From the NCBI GenBank assembly GCA_023429135.1, contig JAEYWD010000007.1, positions 1-64,000 on the forward strand: DNA of 64,000 nucleotides. The letters run 5' to 3'. A program made the position numbers and the translations under genes. The notes below the pieces were generated by a model, which did no database searches, had not been told where the DNA came from, and worked only from the letters and a program-made list of their open reading frames with translations. The stretch comes from Bacteroidota bacterium (GTDB lineage Bacteria > Bacteroidota > Bacteroidia > Bacteroidales > JAAUTT01). This document shows positions 1-9,854 of the stretch, in pieces. Position 1 is the stretch's first letter, and every line of letters begins with the position of its first letter.

Positions 1-11
1 GGATAATACAG

Positions 12-40
12 CCCAGGGCAAAGCGAAGCGGCGCCCTGGG
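12..40. repeat. 8-bp-stem hairpin repeat (cccagggc...gccctggg)
   Basis: Perfect 8-base inverted repeat (12-19 with 33-40) around a 13-base GC-rich loop in an otherwise AT-rich stretch. The arm and loop wording resembles a dispersed intergenic palindrome familiar from Bacteroidota genomes. It may also end a transcript entering from the left, although no T-run follows it. Confidence 0.5.
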
Positions 41-154
41 TTAATCAAATAGAATTATTTTTTGGCGGCGTGAAAACATGTTAAAAAGGGCTTTATTCTT
101 AACATCGCCGCAATTGTGATTCTATTAATATCAACAATAATATACAACAGAGCC

Positions 155-302
155 TCTATAGACGATAGCCAATACAGAAAAGACAATTAGCCAATAGTCA
201 ATGGACCTGTATTTTACATTTGGCCATGACCATCGACTATTGTCTATCGACCTGTATTCCTGCATTTGGCCATGGACCATCGACTATCGTCCATCGACTC
301 AT
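155..302. repeat. Dispersed 'tatggactatcgac' word repeat
   Basis: Gene-free stretch built from short recurring words: gacgatagccaatacag, catttggccatg, accatcgactattg and ctatcgacctgtatt, in direct and inverted order. The unit with cctgtatt and ggccatg occurs twice, near 207-250 and 249-300. The same vocabulary returns near 1773, 15474, 17887, 21792, 27454 and 33125. No coding signal is seen. Confidence 0.6.
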
Positions 303-1688
303 TTACCTGAAATTCTCCACCTTGAACACCCAGGCATGCTGACATGGCATGTTTCCGGGATTTATCTGTGGAGCTTCAATATTTAAACTTCCGTTAGCGC
401 TTGCTTTTACTTTTAAATCAGAGCCCAACAGTGTCACCTTGCCTGCAGATTTTACTCCGGGAATTGTTAGCTTCTTCTGAGGCCATTGGGTGCAAATAAC
501 ATAAAGATTATTACCCTTAACTGTGAAATAAACTCCTTTTATCGGGGAAGCAGGACGGTTTTTCCAGGAAGTGGTTCCATAAATGGCATCGCCATTAATT
601 TTGAGCCAGTCGCCCATGTCGAGTAACCGTTGCTGCATAATTACCGGAATTCGGCCATCGGCTGTTGGGCCAATGTCAAGCAGTAAATTTCCTCCGGCGG
701 AAACTTTGTCAACTAACAAGTCGATCAAAGCCTTTGAAGTCATATAATTGTCGAGGTCTTCAATACGGTTATAACCGAAAGAAGTACCAATTCCACGACA
801 TTCTTCCCAGGGATGAGCTATTTCACCGGTGTTTTTACTATCGTGAACAAGATCGTACTCGGTTGTATAAATTCCGCCGTGTTTGCTGCGGGTTTCCTTA
901 CCCCAACGGTCGTTCACCACAACCGAGTTTTTAACCGGCGACTCGTTATAAAGCCACGATAAAAACTGAGTGCTTTTCCACTTTTCGCTTGGAAGATCCC
1001 ATTCACCATCTGTCCAGAAAACATCTGGTTCGTAACGGGTTACAAGATCTTTCATCTGAGGAAACATGTGATCGTCAACATATTTATCCACATTGTTTTT
1101 GTAAAGTGGGTTATACCATTCGTAAAGCGAATAATAAAAACCCATGTGAATACCTTTTGCTTTCACAGCTTTGGTTAAGTCACCTGCGAGATCACGATGC
1201 GGACCAATATCCACCGAGTTCCAGTTCCAGCTCTGTTCACTTGGCCATAAACAAAAGCCTTCGTGATGTTTGGATGTCAACACAATGTATTTTGCTCCGG
1301 CCCGGGCAAAAACATCGGCCCATTGGTCGGGATTGAAAAACTCGGCTTTGAACTGAGGCGCAAAATCCTGGTATTTAAAGGTTTTACCATACAAACTGTC
1401 GTGAAAGTTTTTAAAGAGCCGGTGTGCTTCATCATTTCCCTCGGCCATACGTTTCCAGTACCACTCAGCATATTTCGCATATACACCAATTGGAGCATCG
1501 GCAGGAGCCCACGCCGGAACCGAATAAACTCCCCAGTGAATGAAAATTCCGAATTTAGCATCGGTAAACCAGGAGGGGATGGGGCGTTTGTCGATTGATT
1601 CCCATGTTGGTTCATACTTTTGCGAGAAACCTGTTATGGGCGCCAATAAAAATAACAGCAGAAAAAATAATCGTGATTGTGATTTCAT
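303..1688 (-). CDS. Secreted alpha-L-fucosidase, GH29
   Basis: 461 residues with an N-terminal signal peptide (about 1-22, ending FSQ), so periplasmic or outer-membrane facing. GH29 enzymes remove terminal alpha-linked L-fucose with retention. Seen: the GH29 start block FGIFIHWGVYSVPAW (46-60), SKHHEGFCLW (139-148) and PDVFWTDGEW (221-230), in which Asp227 matches the family nucleophile. A C-terminal region of about 90 residues looks like the usual beta-sandwich. No sulfatase, TonB receptor or SusD gene is adjacent, so it is an isolated fucosidase rather than part of a full polysaccharide utilisation locus. The next upstream gene, asnB, is separated by a strong terminator, so it is probably monocistronic. 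Confidence 0.93.
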   Translation of the reverse strand: MKSQSRLFFLLLFLLAPITGFSQKYEPTWESIDKRPIPSWFTDAKFGIFIHWGVYSVPAWAPADAPIGVYAKYAEWYWKRMAEGNDEAHRLFKNFHDSLYGKTFKYQDFAPQFKAEFFNPDQWADVFARAGAKYIVLTSKHHEGFCLWPSEQSWNWNSVDIGPHRDLAGDLTKAVKAKGIHMGFYYSLYEWYNPLYKNNVDKYVDDHMFPQMKDLVTRYEPDVFWTDGEWDLPSEKWKSTQFLSWLYNESPVKNSVVVNDRWGKETRSKHGGIYTTEYDLVHDSKNTGEIAHPWEECRGIGTSFGYNRIEDLDNYMTSKALIDLLVDKVSAGGNLLLDIGPTADGRIPVIMQQRLLDMGDWLKINGDAIYGTTSWKNRPASPIKGVYFTVKGNNLYVICTQWPQKKLTIPGVKSAGKVTLLGSDLKVKASANGSLNIEAPQINPGNMPCQHAWVFKVENFR

Positions 1689-1721
1689 AAAAATGGTAGT
1701 TAAGTTATCAGGCTAAAATTA

Positions 1722-1768
1722 GGAAAAAAAAGAGGCTGCTCAAAATCTCTTTCCGATTTTGAGCAGCC
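1722..1768 (-). terminator. Rho-independent terminator of asnB
   Basis: A perfect 13-base inverted repeat (1734-1746 with 1756-1768, arms ggctgctcaaaat/attttgagcagcc) with a 9-base loop. On the minus strand it is followed by a run of eight T residues. It lies downstream of asnB and upstream of the fucosidase start, so it ends asnB transcription. Confidence 0.85.
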
Positions 1769-1772
1769 ATTT

Positions 1773-1880
1773 AGTCGATGGTCAATAGACAATAGTCCAT
1801 AGCCAAATACAAAAGCGACCGAACCGTATTCATCCGCCACTTGTTTTGGCCTTCGACTATGGACTAAATGCTATCGACTC
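1773..1880. repeat. Dispersed 'tatggactatcgac' word repeat
   Basis: Contains agtcgatggtcaatagac, caatagtccatagcc and, inverted, ttcgactatggac and gctatcgactc. It belongs to the word family seen at 155-302 and fills the gap between asnB and its terminator. Confidence 0.6.
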
Positions 1881-1881
1881 A

Positions 1882-3549
1882 TTACTTATACGCCTGCACA
1901 TGTACATTCTTAACAGATCGTCCTGAGGGATCGTTTAAGTTTTTAAAGGATTCGTCCCAAGCCAAAGCTTCAGGAGTGCTGCACGCTACCGATGGAACCG
2001 AAGGAACACACGATGCTGCCGAATCGGATGGGAAATGCTCGGCAAAAATGCTTCTGTAGTGATATTCTTCCTTCGACATGGGCGGGTTAATGGGGAAACG
2101 ATATTTTGCATTTGCTAGCTGTTCATCGGTAACTTTTTCGATGGCAACGGCTTTTAAAGTATCGATCCAGCTATATCCAACACCATCTGAGAATTGTTCT
2201 TTTTGCCTCCAGGCTACGCTTTCAGGCAGATAATCTTCGAAAGCCTTACGCAAAATCCATTTTTCCATGCGTCCGTTTTTAGCCATTTTGTCTTCCGGGT
2301 TCAGACGCATCGCTACATCCAGAAATTCTTTATCGAGAAACGGAACGCGACCTTCAACGCCCCAGGCGGCCAGCGACTTGTTAGCGCGGAGACAGTCGTA
2401 CAGGTGAAGTTTGCTTAATTTACGGATGGTTTCCTCGTGGAACGCCTGTGCATTGGGAGCTTTGTGGAAGTATAAATAACCTCCGAAAACCTCATCGGCA
2501 CCTTCGCCCGAAAGTACCATCTTCACTCCCATCGACTTAATTACACGAGCCATCAGGTACATGGGTGTGGAAGCCCGAATGGTTGTCACATCGTAGGTTT
2601 CGAGGTGATAAATTACGTCGCGGATCGCATCCAGACCTTCCTGGATTGTAAAATGAATTTCGTGGTGAACCGTTCCGATATGATCTGCTACTTTACGCGC
2701 AGCAGCCAAATCAGGCGAACCTACCAAACCAACAGCAAAAGAGTGCAATTGAGGCCACCAGGCTTTTTCTGTATTGCCTGATTCAACACGCATTTCGGCA
2801 AATTTTTTGGCAACAGCAGAAATAATGGAAGAATCCAAACCTCCCGAAAGTAAGACTCCGTAAGGTACATCGGACATAAGCTGGCGCTGAACAGCATCTT
2901 CCAGAGCTTTGCGCAGTTGAGCAATGTCGGCAGCATTATCTTTTACCGCATCATAAGATGTCCAGTCACGGGTATACCATTTTTTAATCTGCCCATCTTT
3001 GCTGTATAGATAATGTCCTGGAAGAAACTCCTGTATTTTGTTACAAACACATTCGAGGGCTTTCAATTCAGATGAAACAAAAAAGTTTCCAAACTGGTCC
3101 CATCCTATATATAAAGGAATAATACCGATATGGTCGCGGGCAATCAGGTAGCAATCGTTAATTTGATCGTAAAGAGCAAAGGCAAAAATACCGTTAAGAT
3201 CTTCCAGAAAATCAATTCCTTTTTGCTTGTATAAAGCCAGAATAACTTCACAGTCGGAATGAGTTAAAAATTCATAAGAATCTTTCATCTGTTCGCGAAT
3301 GCTCTGATGGTTATAAATTTCACCATTCACCGCCAGAATTAAATTACCATCCTTGCTGTAAAGAGGTTGCTTACCCGATTGCGGGTCCACAATCGATAAA
3401 CGTTCGTGCGCCAGAATAGCTTTATCGCCGCAATAGATCCCTGACCAATCCGGTCCGCGGTGACGCAATTTCTTCGACATTTCCAGTACCTTAGGTCTGA
3501 TTTGATCAGTTTTGCTCTTTAAATCGAAAACTCCAACAATTCCACACAT
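1882..3549 (-). CDS. asnB: Asparagine synthetase B, glutamine-hydrolysing
   Basis: 555 residues; cytosolic enzyme making asparagine from aspartate, ATP and glutamine. The N-terminal Ntn glutaminase domain starts MCGIVGVF, with Cys2 as nucleophile, and contains RHRGPDWSG and VNGEIYNH. The C-terminal synthetase domain has the PP-loop LLSGGLDSS (about 233-241) and SGEGADEVFGGY. The C-terminal tail (CVPSVPSVACSTPEALAW) is typical of Bacteroidota AsnB. Its ATG opens onto a 420-base AT-rich gap divergent from the Gfo/Idh gene, and a strong terminator follows. Confidence 0.97.
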   Translation of the reverse strand: MCGIVGVFDLKSKTDQIRPKVLEMSKKLRHRGPDWSGIYCGDKAILAHERLSIVDPQSGKQPLYSKDGNLILAVNGEIYNHQSIREQMKDSYEFLTHSDCEVILALYKQKGIDFLEDLNGIFAFALYDQINDCYLIARDHIGIIPLYIGWDQFGNFFVSSELKALECVCNKIQEFLPGHYLYSKDGQIKKWYTRDWTSYDAVKDNAADIAQLRKALEDAVQRQLMSDVPYGVLLSGGLDSSIISAVAKKFAEMRVESGNTEKAWWPQLHSFAVGLVGSPDLAAARKVADHIGTVHHEIHFTIQEGLDAIRDVIYHLETYDVTTIRASTPMYLMARVIKSMGVKMVLSGEGADEVFGGYLYFHKAPNAQAFHEETIRKLSKLHLYDCLRANKSLAAWGVEGRVPFLDKEFLDVAMRLNPEDKMAKNGRMEKWILRKAFEDYLPESVAWRQKEQFSDGVGYSWIDTLKAVAIEKVTDEQLANAKYRFPINPPMSKEEYHYRSIFAEHFPSDSAASCVPSVPSVACSTPEALAWDESFKNLNDPSGRSVKNVHVQAYK

Positions 3550-3971
3550 ATATTTTAAAATTTTATATTATTAACGAAACTAACTTTTAAATAATGTACA
3601 AAAATATAAAAATATTTTCATTTAACAATCATATTACACTTTTTACTTAATAATGTAAACTAATTAAAGATTTTTAATTATTATTTCTAAATTTATTTTT
3701 TCAAAGATGCAAACAAAAAATTAAAATAATAATCATACCCTCTCCTCTTTACACCAAGTAACCTACAGAAAAAAACATTATTAGCATTTATCCCCTTACA
3801 TTCTTCAGACCCTCTGCAATAATGGTTATATTTTAAAAATGTAAGTTCAGATAAAAAAAGATAATATTTTTAATTAGTTTCTTAAATGAATGAATAAATT
3901 TGATTTTATCTTTTCAGTATTGATAGATACTACTAATTATTTAAATTATAATAATTTAGCTCTATACGCTT
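3550..3971. other. AT-rich divergent intergenic region
   Basis: 422 bases between the divergent asnB and Gfo/Idh starts, very AT-rich with many short A/T runs. It must hold promoters for both genes. I see no clear TTG/TAnnTTTG pair, no riboswitch-like hairpin and no coding frame. Confidence 0.5.
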
Positions 3972-5240
3972 ATGAAAATGAAGAACACCGACAGGCGTCA
4001 GTTCCTGAAAACTTCCCTGAGCACCATGGCTGGCATCATGATTTTGCCCCGTCATGTACTTGGAGGTAAAGGTTATATTGCACCCAGCGATCAGCTTACA
4101 AAAGCCATCATTGGTGTGGGATCCATGGGCCGCGGCCACATTCCTTATGAAGGTACCAGAGTGGTTGCCATTTGCGATGCCGACCAGCTTCACATCGAAG
4201 AAGCTCTTAGGATTACCGGGAAAAATGTTAAAGTTTTTCGCGATTTCCGGGAATTATTACAACTGCCCGAAGTGGATGTTGTACACATTGCCACTCCCCC
4301 TCATTGGCATGGTTTAATGGCTGTGGAAGCAGCACGCGCCGGTAAAGATATCTGGTGCGAAAAGCCCATGACCAGAACCATTGGGGAAGGAATCCGTGTA
4401 GTGGAAGAAGTTAACAAACACGGTCGTATGTTCCGCCTCAATACCTGGTTCCGCTTTAAAGATGATTTCTATGGATTAGGAACCGATGTTAAACCGTTAA
4501 AAAAACTTCTCATGAGCGGTGCTCTGGGATGGCCTTTAAAAGTTACGGTAAGCGGCATTACCGGCTACGACTGGAAATTTTACTGGACCGGCAAAACCGA
4601 TTTAACGCCACAACCCGTTCCCGAAAACCTCGATTACGATATGTGGTTGGGTCCTGCTCCTTACAAACCTTATCATCCACATCGCGTTCATGCTAATTTC
4701 CGGGGATATTGGGATTACGACGGCGGCGGATTAGGCGATATGGGACAACATTATCTTGACCCAGTACAATACTTATTAGGTAAGGATGATACCAGTCCTG
4801 TCCGGGTGGATGTTGACGCTCCCCAGCAACATTACGATGCAGTGGGTTCGTGGAGAAGAATTGAATATACTTATGCCGATGGTTGCAAAATCATCCTCGA
4901 TGGTGAAAACCGCGATAAGGACGCTGCTTTTATTGAAGGTCCGCATGGAAAGATATTCAAAGGTTTGAAATCGGACATTCCACGCATTAACGATATGATT
5001 TCAGAAATGCGGGATCCAATGCCACAGATAGGGTTATTCTCCGATTCTGTTCGCACGCGTCAGAAGTTTGCACTGAATGAAATGAACGGACACCGCTCTG
5101 CAACCATCGTAAATCTTGGTATTACAGCTTTGCGTCTGGGACGATCGGTTGAATACGATCCCGTAAATCAGAAATTCATCAACGACGAAGCTGCCAACAG
5201 GTTACTGAACCAGCCTATGCGAGCTCCATGGACCTTTTAA
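3972..5240 (+). CDS. TAT-exported Gfo/Idh/MocA-family oxidoreductase
   Basis: 422 residues. The N-terminus carries a twin-arginine signal (TDRRQFLKTS, then a hydrophobic stretch), so the folded NAD(P)-bound enzyme is exported to the periplasm. The Rossmann motif GVGSMGRGH lies near residue 50, and CEKPMTRT, with the family lysine, near 129-136. The family oxidises or reduces sugars and inositols. The following gene, 22 bases downstream, carries two DUF1080 (3-keto-disaccharide hydrolase) domains, which fits the known pairing in which an oxidoreductase makes a 3-keto-glycoside that DUF1080 enzymes cleave. Substrate is unknown. A second ATG two codons later is a possible start. Confidence 0.88.
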   Translation: MKMKNTDRRQFLKTSLSTMAGIMILPRHVLGGKGYIAPSDQLTKAIIGVGSMGRGHIPYEGTRVVAICDADQLHIEEALRITGKNVKVFRDFRELLQLPEVDVVHIATPPHWHGLMAVEAARAGKDIWCEKPMTRTIGEGIRVVEEVNKHGRMFRLNTWFRFKDDFYGLGTDVKPLKKLLMSGALGWPLKVTVSGITGYDWKFYWTGKTDLTPQPVPENLDYDMWLGPAPYKPYHPHRVHANFRGYWDYDGGGLGDMGQHYLDPVQYLLGKDDTSPVRVDVDAPQQHYDAVGSWRRIEYTYADGCKIILDGENRDKDAAFIEGPHGKIFKGLKSDIPRINDMISEMRDPMPQIGLFSDSVRTRQKFALNEMNGHRSATIVNLGITALRLGRSVEYDPVNQKFINDEAANRLLNQPMRAPWTF

Positions 5241-5262
5241 TTGACAAATTAAACTGAATACA

Positions 5263-8200
5263 ATGAAGAAAATTAGAATTCATATATTATCACTGATTGT
5301 CCTGTTTCTGTTAAGCATTTCAGCAAATGCACAGGATATCAGGACACTGAACACAAAAATTGCTGATATCCTGGCTCAGATGCCAGCTAAAAGCAATGAG
5401 CAATTAAACAAGAGCCTGGCTCAAACCCTGAGTTTAGGGAATGACGGTATTTCCGGAATGCTTTCTATGCTCAAAACTTCCGGAGAGGGAGACGATGTCG
5501 CAGTGAGGTTTACCCTCACTAGTCTGGCCCGTTACAGCAGTCAAAAAGGTCATGAAAATGAATGGACTCTGGTTCAGCAGAACTTTTTGAAAGCTATCGA
5601 AGCCTTTGCTGATAAAGAAATTCAGGCTTACCTTATTCATCAGCTCAATTACGGGGCAAACGACGGTGTTGTTGAACCCTTAAAAAAGTATTTAAAGGAT
5701 GAAAGACTTGCCGAACCTGTAACACAGCTATTCTTGAATATCAAAAGTCCGCTCGTTGAGAAAACCTTTGCAGAAGCATTGAACCAAAGTTCAGGGAAAA
5801 TACAGGTAACTTTGGTGAAAGCATTGGGAGAAGTTGAATCGAAAGGCTCTGTTGATGCTATCAGCAAGTTAGCCGGCTCGCAGAACATGGCACTCGAGAG
5901 AGCTGTGCTGGCTGCTTTGGCTAATATCGGCGATGTTAAATCATACAATATTATATATACTTCTGCACAAAAAGCATCTTTTAAATATGAACCCACCGAA
6001 GCAGTTGCATCGTTTCTGAAGTATAGCGATAGACTTGGCAAAAAAGGTGAACTAAAACTTTGTAAACAAGCCTGTTTAGCAGTTATTGCCGCTAATAATA
6101 CAAAAGAACAGCTTCACAATAAAGCAACTGCATTGAATATTTATTCCCGCTATTTCCCTAAAGAAGGAATGTCGTTACTGTTGAAAAATGCAGAAAATGC
6201 TGATAGCAGTTTCCGTATGGCAGTCCTAAACGCTGCTAAAGGTTTAGGCGATGCGGCTTATACTCAAAGTTGGATCAAAATTGCCAAAAAAGCAGTTCCC
6301 GGGGTAAAAGCCGACATTATATATATGTTGGGCGAGCGAAAAGATAAAGCTGCCGTTCCATTCGTTCAGGCCAATTTGCAGGATAACAGTCAGAAAGTGC
6401 AAAAAATGGCTATTTGGGCGCTTGTGAAACTTGATGCGGCTTTGGCCGAAAGAGAGCTCCTCTCCTGTCTTTCCAAAGGAATTGAAACAGTTGAAGCAGA
6501 AAGTGCTTTAAAAACTTTGCTGGATGAGAAAAAGCTCGACGTGGTAATTAATCAGTTGCCCAACGCTGTTAACTCCGGAAAGGTTGGTCTTATCAACCTT
6601 GTGGCTGCAAAAAGCGGTAAAAGATTTTTTAGCAACATCTATGGGTATACAAACAATGAAGATGTCGCAGTAAAAGCCTCAGCCATAGCTGCTCTTTCGA
6701 AAGTTTCATCTTCAAAAAACATTCCCGACCTTCTTAAACTGCTTTATAATGTAAATGAACCCGTTCAAGTTATGCACGTTCAGGAGGCGCTTATTGCAGC
6801 TTCAAAAGAAGAGGATAATGCCGATAAGGCTTCCCAGTCCTTTGTTGCAGAATTGAAAGGTACTCAGCCCGAAAAAATCATTCCTGTACTTTCAGCACTT
6901 GGAGGTAAGGAATCGCTGAAGGACGTAGCTTCTTTATTCGAATCGGCAACCGGAACTCAAAAACAAACCACTTTTAAAGCTTTGGTAAACTGGAAAAATC
7001 CTGCCGTTGCGCCGTATTTACTGCAAATTTGCAAAACCGGTGGCGAAGAATTCCGTTCCGAAGCATTTTCGGGATATGTAAATCTCGTGAGAAGATCCAA
7101 CTGGCCCGATGATCAAAAATTACTAAAACTCCAGATGGTGATGCCTTTGGCAAAAAACACCGAAGAAAAAGTAGCAGTTATTAATGCACTTTCAAGGGTG
7201 AAAACCTTTTTATCCCTGGTGTATGTTGGAAAATTTCTTGACGATCCGCCGCTTCAGAATGCTGCTTCCTTTGCAGTGGCTCAGATTGCCTTACCCGAGT
7301 CGGATTCCCGTCCCGGATTTTTCGGAGAGATCCCTTCGGCCATTGTTCAAAAAGCGATCACGATAATCAGCGGCGACGAAAGCGAGTATACAAAGGCTAA
7401 TATGAAACGTTACCTGGAGACCATGCCTCAGGAAAAGGGCTTTGTATCCATGTTTAATGGCATTGATTTATCGGGATGGAAAGGGTTTGTTACCGATCCC
7501 ATAAAACTTGCCACGCTGAAACCCAAAGAACTGGAGAAACTTCAGCAGGAAGCCAACAAAAAAATGCATTTCAACTGGAAAGTTCAGGATGGCATGATCG
7601 TTTTCAACGGTGATGGCAGCAATCTGCTCTCCGACAAGGAATATGGCGACTTCGAAATGATCGTAAACTGGAAAATAAGCAAGAAGGGCGACAGCGGCAT
7701 TTACCTTCGCGGTACACCACAGGTTCAGATTTGGGATACCACCCGCCGGGATGTTGGCGCCGAGGTAGGTTCGGGCGGATTGTACAACAACCAGAAAAAC
7801 CCGAGCAAACCGCTTAAAGTTGCCGATAACCCGATTGAAGAATGGAACACCTTCCGCATCACCATGATTGGTGAAAAAGTAACCGTATACCTTAACGGAG
7901 AACTTGTGGTCGACAATATTACCCTCGAAAATTACTGGGACAGAAATCTTCCTATATTCCCAACCGGCACAGTAGAATTACAGGCACATGGAACAGATCT
8001 CGGTTTCAAGGATATCTACATCCGCGAAATTAAGAGTATGGCTTATGTCTTAACCCCTCAGGAAAAATCAGAGGGTTTTGTCAACCTGTTCAATGGTCGC
8101 AATCTCGATGGCTGGGTAGGCAATAAAAAGGACTATGTTGCCGAAGATGGAAATATGGTGATCAAGCCATCTGAAGGCAGTGGGGGTAACCTATTCACTG

Positions 8201-8646
8201 AAAAGGAATATGGCGATTTTGTGTTCCGTTTCGAATTTCAGCTTACACCGGGAGCCAACAACGGCCTCGGCGTTCGCGCTCCTCTGGAAGGCGATGCTGC
8301 TTACACCGGCATGGAATTGCAGATTCTTGATAATACCGCTGCTATTTATGCCGACCTGAAACCTTATCAGTACCATGGTTCGGTTTATGGCGTAATTCCT
8401 GCTAAAAGAGAATATTTAAAACCCTTGGGTGAGTGGAATTACGAGGAAGTGATTTTTAAAGGCAGCAAAGTAAAGGTTATTCTGAATGGGACCGTGATTG
8501 TGGATGGCGATATTAAAGAAGCTAGTAAAAATGGAACGCTCGATGGAAAAAATCATCCAGGATTATTACGCGACAAAGGACATATTGGATTTCTGGGCCA
8601 TGGATCGCTTGTAAAATTTAGGAATATTCGTATCAGGGAACTGTAA
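5263..8646 (+). CDS. Secreted HEAT-repeat protein with two DUF1080 (3-keto-disaccharide hydrolase) domains
   Basis: 1127 residues with a signal peptide (about 1-24, ending ANAQ). Residues about 30-715 are helical HEAT-like repeats (recurring A-AL-L-----A patterns). Two DUF1080 jelly-roll domains follow. The first starts near 726 (GFVSMFNGIDLSGW) and the second near 936 (GFVNLFNGRNLDGW). Both keep the usual end motif on a short strand (FKDIYIREI; FRNIRIREL). Members characterised in gut Bacteroides hydrolyse or eliminate 3-keto-glycosides. Together with the TAT-exported oxidoreductase just upstream this looks like a two-gene periplasmic oxidise-then-cleave unit. The very long HEAT part is uncommon and could be a scaffold or glycan-binding surface. 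A terminator follows. Confidence 0.88.
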   Translation: MKKIRIHILSLIVLFLLSISANAQDIRTLNTKIADILAQMPAKSNEQLNKSLAQTLSLGNDGISGMLSMLKTSGEGDDVAVRFTLTSLARYSSQKGHENEWTLVQQNFLKAIEAFADKEIQAYLIHQLNYGANDGVVEPLKKYLKDERLAEPVTQLFLNIKSPLVEKTFAEALNQSSGKIQVTLVKALGEVESKGSVDAISKLAGSQNMALERAVLAALANIGDVKSYNIIYTSAQKASFKYEPTEAVASFLKYSDRLGKKGELKLCKQACLAVIAANNTKEQLHNKATALNIYSRYFPKEGMSLLLKNAENADSSFRMAVLNAAKGLGDAAYTQSWIKIAKKAVPGVKADIIYMLGERKDKAAVPFVQANLQDNSQKVQKMAIWALVKLDAALAERELLSCLSKGIETVEAESALKTLLDEKKLDVVINQLPNAVNSGKVGLINLVAAKSGKRFFSNIYGYTNNEDVAVKASAIAALSKVSSSKNIPDLLKLLYNVNEPVQVMHVQEALIAASKEEDNADKASQSFVAELKGTQPEKIIPVLSALGGKESLKDVASLFESATGTQKQTTFKALVNWKNPAVAPYLLQICKTGGEEFRSEAFSGYVNLVRRSNWPDDQKLLKLQMVMPLAKNTEEKVAVINALSRVKTFLSLVYVGKFLDDPPLQNAASFAVAQIALPESDSRPGFFGEIPSAIVQKAITIISGDESEYTKANMKRYLETMPQEKGFVSMFNGIDLSGWKGFVTDPIKLATLKPKELEKLQQEANKKMHFNWKVQDGMIVFNGDGSNLLSDKEYGDFEMIVNWKISKKGDSGIYLRGTPQVQIWDTTRRDVGAEVGSGGLYNNQKNPSKPLKVADNPIEEWNTFRITMIGEKVTVYLNGELVVDNITLENYWDRNLPIFPTGTVELQAHGTDLGFKDIYIREIKSMAYVLTPQEKSEGFVNLFNGRNLDGWVGNKKDYVAEDGNMVIKPSEGSGGNLFTEKEYGDFVFRFEFQLTPGANNGLGVRAPLEGDAAYTGMELQILDNTAAIYADLKPYQYHGSVYGVIPAKREYLKPLGEWNYEEVIFKGSKVKVILNGTVIVDGDIKEASKNGTLDGKNHPGLLRDKGHIGFLGHGSLVKFRNIRIREL

Positions 8647-8668
8647 AAAACACAATAAATAGTTAAGA

Positions 8669-8700
8669 AAGCGTGGTCAGCCTGATCACGCTTTTTTTAT
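8669..8700 (+). terminator. Rho-independent terminator after the DUF1080 gene
   Basis: Arms agcgtggtcag (8670-8680) and ctgatcacgct (8682-8692) with one G-T wobble, followed by a run of seven T residues. It ends the Gfo/Idh-DUF1080 operon. Confidence 0.8.
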
Positions 8701-8756
8701 TTCTGAAAATCGGATTTTAAAATATTTAATAACTTCACCTTCCAAAAATTACAACC

Positions 8757-9845
8757 ATGAACATTCTCAAACCTTACTTTCTTTTGCTGATTGTTCTTTT
8801 AGCCACAAATTTAATGCAGGCCCAGGACTACAATATCTTCAGGAAGAAATGGACCGATGTAGCCCTGAACATGCCTATAAAGTGGTATGGTTCGGATGAA
8901 TCGAAACGGATAGCCGGGAACGTATTACTTTATCAGCGGAACATAGGTGGTTGGCCAAAAAACATTGCCTTTCATGCCATCCTTTCAGTAAGTGACAAGG
9001 AAAAGATTTTAAAAGAAAAGAGCATAAACGATGCTATTTTCGACAATGGGGCCACTACAACAGAAATACGGTTCCTATCGACGATGTATCAAAAAACCGG
9101 AAATGAAGCTTATATGGACGCAGCATTGAAAGGTGTGCAATTCATCCTGAAAGCGCAGTACGAAAACGGCGGATGGCCCATGTTTTATCCCCTGCATAAA
9201 GGATATTACACCCACATCACCTTTAACGACGACGCCATATTCCGTTTGATGGAACTTTTGAAGGACATTTATTCCAAAAAGGCTCAATTTGCGTATATCA
9301 CCGACCCGAAACTTATTACAGATTGTCAGAACGCGTGGGAACGTGGGTTACAGTGTATCTTAAAAACTCAGATTGTAGTAAACGGCAAACCCACCGTATG
9401 GTGTGCCCAGCACGACGAAGTAACCTTTAAGCCTGCAAAAGCAAGGGCCTACGAGTTGCCTTCATTCAGTGGAAGTGAATCGGTAGGTTTGCTTGAAATT
9501 CTGATGGAAATAAAAAATCCTTCACCCGAAGTTATCAATGCGGTTCAGGGAGCGGTTGAATGGTTTGAAGCTCATAAGATTTTAAATGTGAAAGTTGAGA
9601 CCTATACCGGTTCTGACGGAAAACCTGACAAAAGAGTGGTTACAAGTCCTGATGCATCACTCTTGTGGGCAAGGTTCTATGATCTCGAAACCGGACAACC
9701 TTTCTTTTGCGACCGCGATGGTATAAAAAAGGACAAACTTGAAGAAATAGGATACGAGCGCCGCAACGGTTACGGCTGGTATACTGACCGCCCCCAGAAA
9801 ACGCTTGATAAATATCCCGCTTGGAAAGCTAAATGGGTGAAATAG
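8757..9845 (+). CDS. pelA: Secreted pectate lyase, PL10
   Basis: 362 residues with a signal peptide (about 1-22, ending MQAQ). PL10 lyases cleave polygalacturonate by beta-elimination with calcium. Seen: NIGGWPKNI, ENGGWPMFYPL and YYTHITFNDDAI, then WCAQHDEVTFKPAKAR-YELPS, and the C-terminal signature LLWARFYDLETGQPFFCDRDG followed by RRNGYGWYTDRPQ. Length fits the single-domain family form. It is convergent with the arginase-family gene, with only nine bases between. With GH29 and the keto-sugar unit it suggests growth on plant cell wall or algal material. Confidence 0.93.
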   Translation: MNILKPYFLLLIVLLATNLMQAQDYNIFRKKWTDVALNMPIKWYGSDESKRIAGNVLLYQRNIGGWPKNIAFHAILSVSDKEKILKEKSINDAIFDNGATTTEIRFLSTMYQKTGNEAYMDAALKGVQFILKAQYENGGWPMFYPLHKGYYTHITFNDDAIFRLMELLKDIYSKKAQFAYITDPKLITDCQNAWERGLQCILKTQIVVNGKPTVWCAQHDEVTFKPAKARAYELPSFSGSESVGLLEILMEIKNPSPEVINAVQGAVEWFEAHKILNVKVETYTGSDGKPDKRVVTSPDASLLWARFYDLETGQPFFCDRDGIKKDKLEEIGYERRNGYGWYTDRPQKTLDKYPAWKAKWVK

Positions 9846-9854
9846 TGACAGCTA

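Noticed and set aside
201..386. Small open frame over the first repeat
   Set aside because: It is made of the repeat words and runs into the fucosidase 3' end; no ribosome site or protein-like composition.
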